Shown here in pieces: positions 45,186 to 57,008 of a DNA stretch of 64,000 nt. Source of the DNA: Rathayibacter sp. VKM Ac-2754 (GTDB taxonomy: Bacteria; Actinomycetota; Actinomycetes; Actinomycetales; Microbacteriaceae). Location of the stretch: the NCBI RefSeq assembly GCF_009807095.1, contig NZ_WUCC01000006.1, positions 1 to 64,000 on the forward strand, in the 5' to 3' direction. Both the position numbers and the translations under genes were made by a program. Each line of letters starts with the position of its first letter. Position 1 is the stretch's first letter. The notes beneath the pieces were generated by a model, which was not told the origin of the DNA, did not search any database, and saw only the letters and a program-made list of their open reading frames with translations.

Positions 45186-46104
45186 AGCGGATCCTCGGGT
45201 CGAGTACGGCGTAGAGCAGGTCGACGAGGATGTTCACCACGAGGTAGAACAGCACCATCACCGTGACGAAGGAGACGACGGTCGGCCGCTCTCCTCGGAT
45301 GATCGCCTGGTAGAGCGTGTTCCCGACTCCGGGAACGTTGAAGATGCCCTCCGTCACCGTCGCACCCACGATCAGCAGGCCGAAGTCGGCGCCGAACTGG
45401 GTCGTGACGGGGATCAGCGAGTTGCGCAGGATGTGGACCGGGACGACGCGACGGCGCGAGAGCCCCTTGCCGTAGGCGGTGCGGACGAAGTCGGAGCCGG
45501 CCGTCTCGATGACCGAGCCGCGGGTGAGGCGGATCGCGGACGCGACCACGAACAGCGCCAGCACGATCGCGGGCAGCAGCAGCCGCTCGAAGGTCGCCTG
45601 GCCGCCCACCGTCGGTGGGAACCAGCCGAGCTGGACCGCGAAGAAGGTCTGCGCGATGAAGCACAGCACGAAGATCGGCACGGAGACCAGGAGGAGGCTG
45701 ACCACCAGGGCGCTCGCGTCGAAGAACGAGCCCTTCCGGAGGCCGCTGATGAGACCCACGGTGAGAGCGATGACGATCTCGATGATGATCGCCATCATGG
45801 CGAGCGTGAGGGTGACCGGGAACGTGCGGGCCAGGATGTCGTTGACCGACTGCCCCGAGAACGAGATGCCGAAGTCACCGCGGACGACGCCGCCGAGGTA
45901 GTAGAGGTACTGCACGATGAAGGGGTCGTTCAGGTGGTACTGCTCCTCGAGCCGTGCGAGGAGCGCGGGGTTCGGCGTCTTGTCGCCGAACAGCGAGAGC
46001 AGGGGGTTCCCCGGCATGGCGAAGACCATGAAGTAGATGAGGAACGTCGTGCCGATCAGCACGGGGACGGCTTGCAGGATGCGTCGGACGATGTAGGCGA
46101 GCAT
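45175..46104 (-). CDS. Peptide/nickel-type ABC permease (DppB-like)
   Basis: 309 residues beginning MLAYIVRRILQAVPVLIGTT, the classic B-subunit N-terminus, with six membrane helices and the contact loop TAYGKGLSRRRVVPVHILRN. The ATG at 46104 follows the substrate-binding gene, from which it is separated by a hairpin that may lower permease expression. Confidence 0.93.
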   Translation of the reverse strand: MLAYIVRRILQAVPVLIGTTFLIYFMVFAMPGNPLLSLFGDKTPNPALLARLEEQYHLNDPFIVQYLYYLGGVVRGDFGISFSGQSVNDILARTFPVTLTLAMMAIIIEIVIALTVGLISGLRKGSFFDASALVVSLLLVSVPIFVLCFIAQTFFAVQLGWFPPTVGGQATFERLLLPAIVLALFVVASAIRLTRGSVIETAGSDFVRTAYGKGLSRRRVVPVHILRNSLIPVTTQFGADFGLLIVGATVTEGIFNVPGVGNTLYQAIIRGERPTVVSFVTVMVLFYLVVNILVDLLYAVLDPRIRYAK

Positions 46105-46166
46105 CTCAGCCCCGCCGATTCCGGTGTCGCATGGTGGGAGACCTCATTCGATTCGGACCGAAACAG

Positions 46167-46216
46167 GGCGCTCCGCCCGCGGGCCGACGGTGGTCGGCCA
46201 CGCGGGCGAAGCGCCC
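46167..46216 (-). terminator. Attenuator-like hairpin between binding protein and permease
   Basis: GGGCGCTCCGCCCGCGG (from 46167) pairs, with a few mismatches, with a strand ending at 46216, around a GGTG loop. It lies 14 bp after the binding-protein stop. A leaky terminator here would give more binding protein than permease. Confidence 0.65.
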
Positions 46217-46229
46217 CAGTTCTAGCAGC

Positions 46230-47849
46230 TTAGTTCTTGGTGATCTCGTAGTAGAGCGGCACCGAGTTCCAGCCGAACTGCACGTTCGACACGGTCTCGC
46301 CGTATCCGCCGGTCACGTTGGAGTACCACAGCGGGATCGCCGGGAGGTCCTTCAGGAGGACCTCCTGCGCCTGCTGGAACTTCTCGTTCGCCGAGTCGAG
46401 GTCGGTGTCGACAGCGCCCTCGCCGAGCAGCTGGTCGAACTCGGCGCTCGAGTAGTCTCCGTCGTTCGAGGAGGCGTTGGTCGCGTACAGCGGGCCCAGG
46501 AAGTTGTACAGACCCGGGTAGTCGGCCTGCCATCCGGTGCGGAACGCGGTCTCGATCGAGCGGTCGGTGATCTTGGTGCGCGCCTCGGCGAAGGTCGGGT
46601 AGGCCTCGCCCTCCGCGTCGATCCCGAGCGTGTTCTTGATCGAGTTGGACACGGCGTCGACCCAGCCCTGGTGGCCGCCGTCGGCGTTGTACGCGATCTT
46701 GAAGGTGCCCTCCCAGGGGCTGATGGCGTCGGCCTGGGCCCACAGGTCCTTCGCCTCGTCGGCGTTGAACTCGAGCACCTCGGCGCCCTCGAGGGAGTCG
46801 CTCCAGCCGTCGATCACCGGGGAGGTGAAGTCGGAGGCGGGGGTGCGGGTGCCCTCGAAGATGACGTCGGTGATCTGAGCGCGGTCGATCGACATCGAGA
46901 TGGCCTGACGGCGCAGCTGGCCCTCCTCGCCACCGAAGTGCGCGAGGCGCTCCGGGATGGTGAAGGACTGGAAGACGGCGGCGGGCTGGTTGACCGCACG
47001 GTCGCCCAGGTCGCTCTCGTAGGTGCCGTAGGCCGAGTCCGGGATGGCGTCGAGCACGTCGAGGTTGCCGCCCTGGAGGTCGGAGTAGGCCGCGTCCTGC
47101 GTCGCGTAGAACGTGATGGTGAGTCCGCCGTTGACGGGCGTGCGGCCACCGGCGTAGTCGGGGTTCACGACGAGGTCGATCTGCACGTTGTGCTGCCACG
47201 CGTCATCGCTCGCGAGCATGTACGGGCCGTTGCCGATCGGGTTCTGACCGAAGGCGTCCATGTCCTCGAACGCGGCGGCGGGCAGCGGGTAGTAGGCCGA
47301 GTAGCCGAGGCGGAGCGGGAAGTCCGACTTCGGCTCCTTGAGCGCGACGGTGAAGGTGGTGTCGTCGACGACCTTCAGACCGGTGAGCTCGCTGTCCTCG
47401 TCGTAGCTGAAGCCCTCGATGTCCTCGAAGAAGTAGCTGTTCAGCTGCTCGTTCGAGAGCTTCGCGCCGTAGTTCCAGGCGTCGACGAACGAGTTCGCCG
47501 TGACCGGGTCGCCGTTCGTGAAGGTGAGGTCGGGCTTGATGGTGATGGTGTAGTTCTGCGCGTCGTCCGACTCGATGGACTCGGCCACGTCGTTCTGCGG
47601 CGCACCCTCGGCGTCGTAGTAGACGAGTCCGGCGAAGATCTCGTCGAGGATCTTCCCGCCGCCGACCTCGTTGGTGTTGGTCGGGATGAGCGGGTTCTGC
47701 GGCTCGGATCCGTTGGTGGTGATGATCGCGCTGGAGTCGCCTCCCGCGTCACCCCCGCCGTTGTCGTCCGAGCTGCTGCAGCCGGCGAGGACCAGGGTGC
47801 TCGCGGCGACGAGCGCCAGAGCCCCGAGGCCGAATCGTCTGATTTTCAC
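46230..47849 (-). CDS. Peptide-type ABC substrate-binding lipoprotein (DppA-like)
   Basis: 539 residues, SBP family 5. Signal peptide with lipobox LVLAGC (Cys 24), then the binding fold: IIKP-type YTITIKPDLTFTNGDPVT, GNGPYML, and RTGWQADYPGLYNFLGP, common in oligopeptide binders. GTG 47849 has GGAGGAAT immediately upstream; the much longer open frame is not coding. It is first in the operon SBP-B-C-DF. The ligand (peptide, metal or sugar peptide) is unknown. The 273-bp upstream region to the divergent CPBP gene has no gene; a TTGACT-like -35 box is visible near 47978. Confidence 0.93.
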   Translation of the reverse strand: MKIRRFGLGALALVAASTLVLAGCSSSDDNGGGDAGGDSSAIITTNGSEPQNPLIPTNTNEVGGGKILDEIFAGLVYYDAEGAPQNDVAESIESDDAQNYTITIKPDLTFTNGDPVTANSFVDAWNYGAKLSNEQLNSYFFEDIEGFSYDEDSELTGLKVVDDTTFTVALKEPKSDFPLRLGYSAYYPLPAAAFEDMDAFGQNPIGNGPYMLASDDAWQHNVQIDLVVNPDYAGGRTPVNGGLTITFYATQDAAYSDLQGGNLDVLDAIPDSAYGTYESDLGDRAVNQPAAVFQSFTIPERLAHFGGEEGQLRRQAISMSIDRAQITDVIFEGTRTPASDFTSPVIDGWSDSLEGAEVLEFNADEAKDLWAQADAISPWEGTFKIAYNADGGHQGWVDAVSNSIKNTLGIDAEGEAYPTFAEARTKITDRSIETAFRTGWQADYPGLYNFLGPLYATNASSNDGDYSSAEFDQLLGEGAVDTDLDSANEKFQQAQEVLLKDLPAIPLWYSNVTGGYGETVSNVQFGWNSVPLYYEITKN

Positions 47850-48122
47850 TATTCCTCCGATGGTGTGAGGGCGCGCGAGAAGTGGTTTCCCTGACGCGAA
47901 GAGGGCCGTGCGCGTGGCGACGGCGTCGGCGCACGGGAGACTGGTGGCCACCGCGCGAATGCCTTGGACGAGACTATGTATTGACTCGCTATCTCTGCAA
48001 AAGCATGTGGGAACCGTTACACAGCGGTAACCGGGAGGTGGAATCCTTGCGTCGAGCCGCACGAATCCTGCGTGCACGAGCATGTTCACGCACGTCATCG
48101 AAGTTGCGAAAGGATTCGGACG

Positions 48123-48929
48123 GTGTCCAACGATCTTCCAGCGAACACCGCGTCGCGGCGCCGGATCAGGGTGGAGATCCTCCTGGTCCTGGGGCTCTCG
48201 CTCGGCGCGTCGGCCGTCTACTCCGTCGTCTCGATCACCAACAAGCTGACCCGGTCGGTCGCGCTCGGCGACCAGGCGACGACTATCAACGGCTCGCTCA
48301 GCGACCGCCCGACGTTCGACCTGATCTACCAGCTGCTCGCGCTGTTCTTCGACCTGGTGCCGGTCGCCCTGTGCGCCTTCCTGCTCTGGCAGAGCGTCGG
48401 GCGACCGCTCGGCCGCCTCGGTCTGGATCTGCGGCGCCCGGGCTTCGACCTCGGGACCGGCGTGATCCTCGCGATCGCGATCGGCGCCCCGGGCATCGGG
48501 CTGTACGCCCTCGGCCGGGCGCTCGGGATCACGGTCGCGGTCGTCGCCTCGCCGCTCGACACCTTCTGGTGGACGGTCCCCGTGCTGGTGCTGTCGGCGA
48601 TCCGCGCCGGGATCCAGGAGGAGGTGATCGTCGTCGGCTACCTCTTCGCGCGCCTGGAGGACCTCGGCTGGGGCCGGTGGCGGATCCTGTTCGCGAGCGC
48701 GCTGCTGCGCGGCAGCTACCACCTCTACCAGGGCATCGGGCCGTTCATCGGCAACGTGGTGATGGGCGTCGTGTTCGGGCTGTTCTACCAGCGCTTCGGG
48801 CGGACGCTGCCGCTCGTGATCGCGCACTCGATCATCGACATCGTGTCGTTCGTCGGGTACCCGCTGGCGGTCGCTCTGTGGCCGGAGCTGTTCGCGGCGC
48901 CGGCCGCGACTCCGACGCCGACTCCCTGA
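48123..48929 (+). CDS. CPBP-family intramembrane protein
   Basis: 268 residues with about seven membrane helices. The CPBP (Abi/Rce1-like) region has motif 1 IQEEVIVVGYLFARL (Glu pair at about 166-167), motif 2 LRGSYHLYQG and motif 3 IAHSIIDIV, providing the Glu and His residues of the glutamate protease fold. The Arg of the usual EExxxR is replaced (EEVIVVG), so activity is uncertain. GTG 48123 has AAAGGA upstream. The Thr/Pro tail is unusual but short. Confidence 0.82.
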   Translation: MSNDLPANTASRRRIRVEILLVLGLSLGASAVYSVVSITNKLTRSVALGDQATTINGSLSDRPTFDLIYQLLALFFDLVPVALCAFLLWQSVGRPLGRLGLDLRRPGFDLGTGVILAIAIGAPGIGLYALGRALGITVAVVASPLDTFWWTVPVLVLSAIRAGIQEEVIVVGYLFARLEDLGWGRWRILFASALLRGSYHLYQGIGPFIGNVVMGVVFGLFYQRFGRTLPLVIAHSIIDIVSFVGYPLAVALWPELFAAPAATPTPTP

Positions 48930-48956
48930 TGTGAGCTGTCGGCGGAGCGAGCGCCG

Positions 48957-49024
48957 CACAACTAAGGCTGGTTCGCCGATCCCGCGGAATACTTGAGGGT
49001 TCCGGGCTCCCAGCCTTCGTTGTG
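48957..49024 (-). repeat. Family B 68-nt palindromic element, left copy
   Basis: In the minus sense it reads CACAACGAAGGCTGG, a 38-nt centre, then CCAGCCTTAGTTGTG, so the arms form a 15-bp stem with one mismatch. It encodes the last 20 residues and stop codon of the DUF559 gene. It is an inverted copy of the element at 49986. Confidence 0.88.
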
Positions 49025-49885
49025 CAGACGTTGCCGCTGACCCGGAGTCCAGAGGTGCACGCGGCGGCGGACGAGTCTGGCGAGGGTCGCCTCGGTGGCC
49101 GGCCACTCGTGCAGGACTTGACGGGAGGACAGGCGGACGACGACGAAGCCGCGCGCCTGCAACGCGAGCGTGCGGCGGTAGTCCTCCTCCAGCTGGACCG
49201 AACCGGTGTGGAAGGCCCGGCCGTCCGTCTCCACCGCGAGGCAGTCGCCGATCACGTTGTCGACCGAGCCGACCCCCTCCACCGGAACCTGTGCGCGAAC
49301 CCGTGCCCGGAGACGCATTCCCGCCAGACGGATCCTCGTCTCGAGGCCGGACTGGCAGCCCCTCACGACCAAGTCGAAGACTCGCCGCCGCCCAGCGGAG
49401 GCGAGAGAGCTCAGTCCGATCAGGTCGTCGTAGGGCAGGAGGCCCTTGTCGACCACCGAGTCCAGAGCCATCACGGCCTCCTCCTCGGGGAGGCACTCGA
49501 CCGCATGCAGGATGCTCGCGCGGATCCCGTCGCGCGAGGACGACTCCCGACCGCAGCCCGGCCACTCGCTCCAGTGCAGGCGGACACCTCGCGCGGGCGA
49601 TCGCACGGCGTTCGGCGCGACGGCGACGTGCAGCTCCCGCTCTGCGAGGACCCACACCTTCCGGGAGGCGAGCGCCGAGGCGCAGGTGAGCACTCCGCCC
49701 GCCGCGACGGCCCGTCGCTCGTCGATCGAGACGGACGGCAGAGCGAACCAGCCTCGGCGGAGGCGGAGCACGAGGCCGTCCCGCACGGCCAGCTCCAGGA
49801 AGTGCCGCGTGCACCCGGCGGAGGCGAGCTGACGGGCGGAGGCGACCCCGCCGCGAGCGGCGAGGGCGAGAAGGATGCGGTCCAT
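48962..49885 (-). CDS. DUF559 nuclease-fold protein with AbiEi-like N-terminus
   Basis: 307 residues. The N-terminal ~80 residues resemble the winged-helix AbiEi/antitoxin-type domain (GGVASARQLASAGCTRHFLE). The C-terminal ~110 are DUF559, a PD-(D/E)XK Vsr-like fold: E182, D209 and E219-x-D221 in VDNVIGDCLAVETDGRAF, then EEDYRRTLALQARGFVVVRL. All likely catalytic acids are present. The last 20 residues and the stop are encoded inside a 68-nt palindromic element, and an inverted second copy lies upstream of the start. No toxin partner is adjacent. Function unknown; the nuclease fold and flanking palindromes suggest a possible role in repeat mobility. Confidence 0.82.
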   Translation of the reverse strand: MDRILLALAARGGVASARQLASAGCTRHFLELAVRDGLVLRLRRGWFALPSVSIDERRAVAAGGVLTCASALASRKVWVLAERELHVAVAPNAVRSPARGVRLHWSEWPGCGRESSSRDGIRASILHAVECLPEEEAVMALDSVVDKGLLPYDDLIGLSSLASAGRRRVFDLVVRGCQSGLETRIRLAGMRLRARVRAQVPVEGVGSVDNVIGDCLAVETDGRAFHTGSVQLEEDYRRTLALQARGFVVVRLSSRQVLHEWPATEATLARLVRRRVHLWTPGQRQRLHNEGWEPGTLKYSAGSANQP

Positions 49886-49985
49886 CCGGCGAGGATGCCC
49901 CGCTGGGACCTGCTGTGGACGGAGGATCCGGAGACGGTGGAGAGCTGACGAGCGCCGGCCCGTCGGGAGGAGCGCCGAACCGCCT

Positions 49986-50053
49986 CACAACGAAGGCTGG
50001 ATGGTCCGAATCCGCGAGAATCTCCCGAAATCGGCCGTCCAGCCTTGGTTGTG
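49986..50053 (+). repeat. Family B 68-nt palindromic element, right copy
   Basis: CACAACGAAGGCTGG, a 38-nt centre, CCAGCCTTGGTTGTG; 15-bp stem with one mismatch. Arms and length are identical to the left copy, and the centres are partly similar (CCGAATCC / CGGAACCC, both with ATCGGC). It lies between the DUF559 start and the gcvP stop (50073). Confidence 0.88.
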
Positions 50054-50072
50054 CGGGGCCAGAGCCCTCGGA

Positions 50073-52961
<2,889 letters not shown>

Positions 52962-53336
52962 CTACTCTCCGACCAGTGCGTCGTAGGCGGCGGCGTCGAG
53001 GAGGCCGTCGGGCAGCGCGTCGAAGCGCACCTTGATCAGCCAGCCCTCGCCGAACGGGTCGGAGTTGACCAGCTCGGGGCTGTCGACGACGGCCGAGTTG
53101 GTCTCGAGGACCTCGCCGTCGACGGGCGCGAAGAGCTCGCCGACGGACTTCGTCGACTCGATCTCTCCGACGACGCTGCCGCCCTCGACGCGGGAGCCCG
53201 AGTCAGGCAGCTCGACGAAGACGACGTCGCCCAGCTTGTCGGCGGCGTAGGCGGTGATGCCCACGGTCGCGGTGTCCCCGTCGACGAGGATCCACTCGTG
53301 ATCGGAGGTGTACTGCAGTTCGGACGGAACGGCCAT
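52962..53336 (-). CDS. gcvH: Glycine cleavage system H protein
   Basis: A 124-residue lipoyl carrier that shuttles the aminomethyl group from GcvP to GcvT. The lipoylated Lys is in [16 protein letters not shown] (about residue 64), and the N-terminus reads YTSDHEWI. It starts at ATG 53336, one base after the gcvT stop, and abuts gcvP. Confidence 0.96.
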   Translation of the reverse strand: MAVPSELQYTSDHEWILVDGDTATVGITAYAADKLGDVVFVELPDSGSRVEGGSVVGEIESTKSVGELFAPVDGEVLETNSAVVDSPELVNSDPFGEGWLIKVRFDALPDGLLDAAAYDALVGE

Positions 53337-53337
53337 G

Positions 53338-54588
<1,251 letters not shown>

Positions 54589-54664
54589 GGGAGTTCTCCA
54601 TTTCGTCGCAGTGCTGCGCACGCGCCCGCACAGGTCGATGGTGCGAGGCACAGCAGTGCCGTGG

Positions 54665-54850
54665 GAACTCCCCCTCTGTCGCGGTGCCTGAGAGATTCGC
54701 GCCGTCCGCGAGGACTGAGCGCTTTCACCATCGGCGGATCCCGGGATCGGATCGCTTTCCAGAGTGGCCAGTTCGACGCGGTACAAGACCTGAGAGATTG
54801 GCGGGGAGGCTTGCTCCTTCGGTGCCGACCGGAGTCGGCTCTCCCGCGTC
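54665..54850 (-). promoter_or_regulatory. Tandem glycine riboswitch
   Basis: On the minus strand two aptamer-like units follow one another. The first has GGGAGAG (54839-54845), CACCGAAGGAGCAAGCC and AATCTCTCAGGT; the second has GGTGAAAGCGCTCAG, AATCTCTCAGGCACCG and GACAGAGGGGGAG. These are the conserved cores of the glycine riboswitch. The end of aptamer 2 (GGGAGTTC) is perfectly complementary to GAACTCCC just before the gcvT ATG, a likely switch element. Glycine should turn on gcvTHP. Confidence 0.9.
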
Positions 54851-54935
54851 GCGTATGCGGCCCGGTATTCGGTTGTGCGGTCAGCCTAGCGGGGGCGGCG
54901 GCGCGGGCGCACGGCGTTTGGTGTTCGGGTCCGGA

Positions 54936-54967
54936 TGACACTAAGCTCATTCCAGCAGTTAGGGTCA
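54936..54967. promoter_or_regulatory. Candidate NrtR operator dyad
   Basis: TGACACTAA (54936-54944) and TTAGGGTCA (54959-54967) are inverted at 8 of 9 positions with a 14-nt spacer. A further half-site-like TTTTAGTAGGGACA follows at 54975. It lies 26 bp before the nrtR start at the head of the NAD operon, where an autoregulatory operator would be. Confidence 0.5.
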
Positions 54968-54992
54968 CGACGACTTTTAGTAGGGACACCCC

Positions 54993-55679
54993 GTGGAGAC
55001 AGACGCTCAGCCGCAGCTCGCGGTGTCGACCGTGATCTTCGCGCTGCGCCCGCACCCCGTGACGGGTGCGAGCACGGTGTGGATCCCGGTCGTGCGTCGG
55101 ATCCGCGAGCCGTTCGAGGGGCTCTGGGCTCTGCCCGGCGGACCCCTGCGCCCCGACGAGGACCTGGCGGAGGCGGCCCGCCGCACCCTCCGCGAGACCA
55201 CCGGCCTCGGCCCCCGCTACCTCGAGCAGCTCTACGCCGTCGGCGGCACCGACCGCTCCCCCGGCGAGCGCCGCGTCGTCTCGATCGTCTACTGGGCGCT
55301 CGTGCGCACCTCGGAGGCGGACGAGGCGATCGTCGGCGAGAACGTCACCTGGCTCTGCACCGACCTGCCCCTCGAGCTCGCCTTCGATCACGGCGTGATC
55401 GTCGAGTACGCGCTCTGGCGGCTCCGCAACAAGATGGAGTACTCCCGCATCGCGCACGCCTTCCTCGGCGAGACGTTCACGCTCGCCCAGCTGCGCGAGG
55501 TGCACGAGGCCGTGCTCCAGAAGCCCCTCGATCCGGCGAACTTCCGCCGCACGATCGAGGCCTCCAAGACCGTGGTACCGACCGAGCAGCGCCTGACGGG
55601 CACCCGTCACCGTCCGCCCCGGCTCTACCGCTACGACGGGTCAGTGGCACTCGTCGACAACGGTCCGCTCCCCGTCTGA
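54993..55679 (+). CDS. nrtR: NrtR-type Nudix-related repressor of NAD biosynthesis
   Basis: 228 residues: a Nudix-like domain (about 10-140) with a degenerate Nudix box, GGPLRPDEDLAEAARRTLRE then TTGL, lacking the catalytic glutamates of true hydrolases, and a C-terminal winged helix (FTLAQLREVHEAVL onward). Known NrtR proteins bind ADP-ribose and repress NAD genes. GTG start at 54993. Immediately precedes nadA-nadB-nadC, so autogenous control is likely. Confidence 0.88.
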   Translation: METDAQPQLAVSTVIFALRPHPVTGASTVWIPVVRRIREPFEGLWALPGGPLRPDEDLAEAARRTLRETTGLGPRYLEQLYAVGGTDRSPGERRVVSIVYWALVRTSEADEAIVGENVTWLCTDLPLELAFDHGVIVEYALWRLRNKMEYSRIAHAFLGETFTLAQLREVHEAVLQKPLDPANFRRTIEASKTVVPTEQRLTGTRHRPPRLYRYDGSVALVDNGPLPV

Positions 55680-55714
55680 GCGCCCCGTCAGTCCGCACCA
55701 TCCGAGGAGACACC

Positions 55715-57007
55715 GTGACATCGGTCGACAGCACCATCCAGCTCATCGAGCGGGGAGCCCCCGGCGCGACCTGCGCCCCCGAGCTCGCCGACGCACCCTG
55801 GTCGTTCGACCTCGGCTTCCCCGCCTACGGCCCCGGCGCCTCCCAGGCCGACCCGATCCCGGCCGAGGCGCCGGTGCAGGGCCGTCTGCCCGACGAGTAC
55901 ACCGCGGCGAGCGCCGACGAGCTGCACCGCCGCATCCTCGCGGCGAAGGAGACCCTCGGCGACCGCGTCGTCGTGCTCGGGCACTTCTACCAGCGCGACG
56001 AGGTCGTGCAGTACGCCGACTTCGTGGGCGACTCGTTCCAGCTGGCGAAGGCGGCGAAGGGCCGCCCCGACGCCGAGGCGATCGTCTTCTGCGGCGTGCA
56101 CTTCATGGCCGAGACGGCCGACATCCTGTCGCGTCCGGAGCAGGCCGTCATCCTCCCGAACCTCGCCGCCGGCTGCTCGATGGCCGACATGGCCGACATC
56201 GACTCCGTCGAGGACGCCTGGGCCGAGCTGACCGAGCTCTACGGCACCGAGCCCGACGCCGACGGCCGCGTGCCGCTCGTCCCGGTGACCTACATGAACT
56301 CCTCCGCCGCTCTGAAGGCGTTCTGCGGGCGCAACGGCGGCGTGGTCTGCACCTCCTCGAACGCCGCCACGGTGCTCGAGGACGCGTTCGCGCGCGGGCA
56401 GCGGGTCCTCTTCTTCCCCGACCAGCACCTCGGCCGCAACACGGCGAAGGCGATGGGCGTGCCGCTCGAGCGGATGCCGATGTGGAATCCGCGGAAGCCG
56501 CAGGGCGGCTCCGACACCGCGACCCTGCTCGACGCGCAGGTCATCCTCTGGCACGGCTTCTGCTCGGTGCACAAGCGCTTCACGGTCGCTCAGATCGAGA
56601 AGGCGCGCCTCGAGCACCCGGGCGTCCGCGTGATCGTGCACCCGGAGTGCCCGATGGCGGTCGTCGACGCGGCCGACGAGTACGGCTCGACCGACTACAT
56701 CGTGAAGGCGATCGAGGCGGCGCCCGCCGGCACCACCTTCGCGATCGGCACCGAGATCAACCTCGTGCAGCGCCTCGCGGCCCAGTACCCCGAGCACACG
56801 ATCTTCTGCCTCGACGACGTGGTCTGCCCCTGCTCGACGATGTACCGCATCCACCCGGGCTACCTCGCCTGGGTGCTCGAGGGTCTCGTCGAGGGTCGCG
56901 TGCTCAACCGCATCAGCGTCGACGACTCCGTGCAGGCCGAGGCGCGCGTCGCCCTCGAGCGGATGCTCGCCGCCGTGCCGCCCACCGGCCCCGTCGCGGC
57001 GGCCTGA
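55715..57007 (+). CDS. nadA: Quinolinate synthase A
   Basis: A 4Fe-4S enzyme condensing iminoaspartate and dihydroxyacetone phosphate to quinolinate. 430 residues, with a non-conserved leader of about 60 residues. The core has VVVLGHFYQRDEVVQ, FCGVHFMAETADIL, VVCTSSNAATVLE and VCPCSTMYRIHP, which supply the cluster cysteines. GTG 55715 has GAGGAGA upstream. The operon partners nadB (substrate) and the cysteine desulfurase (cluster) follow. Confidence 0.95.
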   Translation: MTSVDSTIQLIERGAPGATCAPELADAPWSFDLGFPAYGPGASQADPIPAEAPVQGRLPDEYTAASADELHRRILAAKETLGDRVVVLGHFYQRDEVVQYADFVGDSFQLAKAAKGRPDAEAIVFCGVHFMAETADILSRPEQAVILPNLAAGCSMADMADIDSVEDAWAELTELYGTEPDADGRVPLVPVTYMNSSAALKAFCGRNGGVVCTSSNAATVLEDAFARGQRVLFFPDQHLGRNTAKAMGVPLERMPMWNPRKPQGGSDTATLLDAQVILWHGFCSVHKRFTVAQIEKARLEHPGVRVIVHPECPMAVVDAADEYGSTDYIVKAIEAAPAGTTFAIGTEINLVQRLAAQYPEHTIFCLDDVVCPCSTMYRIHPGYLAWVLEGLVEGRVLNRISVDDSVQAEARVALERMLAAVPPTGPVAAA

Positions 57008-57008
57008 C

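Noticed and set aside
47998-48040. GTTAC/GTAAC dyad upstream of the CPBP gene
   Set aside because: Arms of only 5 bp, no match to a regulator I know, and placement relative to a promoter is unclear.
47850-49988. A long N-terminal extension of the ABC binding protein
   Set aside because: The lipoprotein signal peptide and strong ribosome site fix the start at 47849; the upstream frame is antisense to two other genes.
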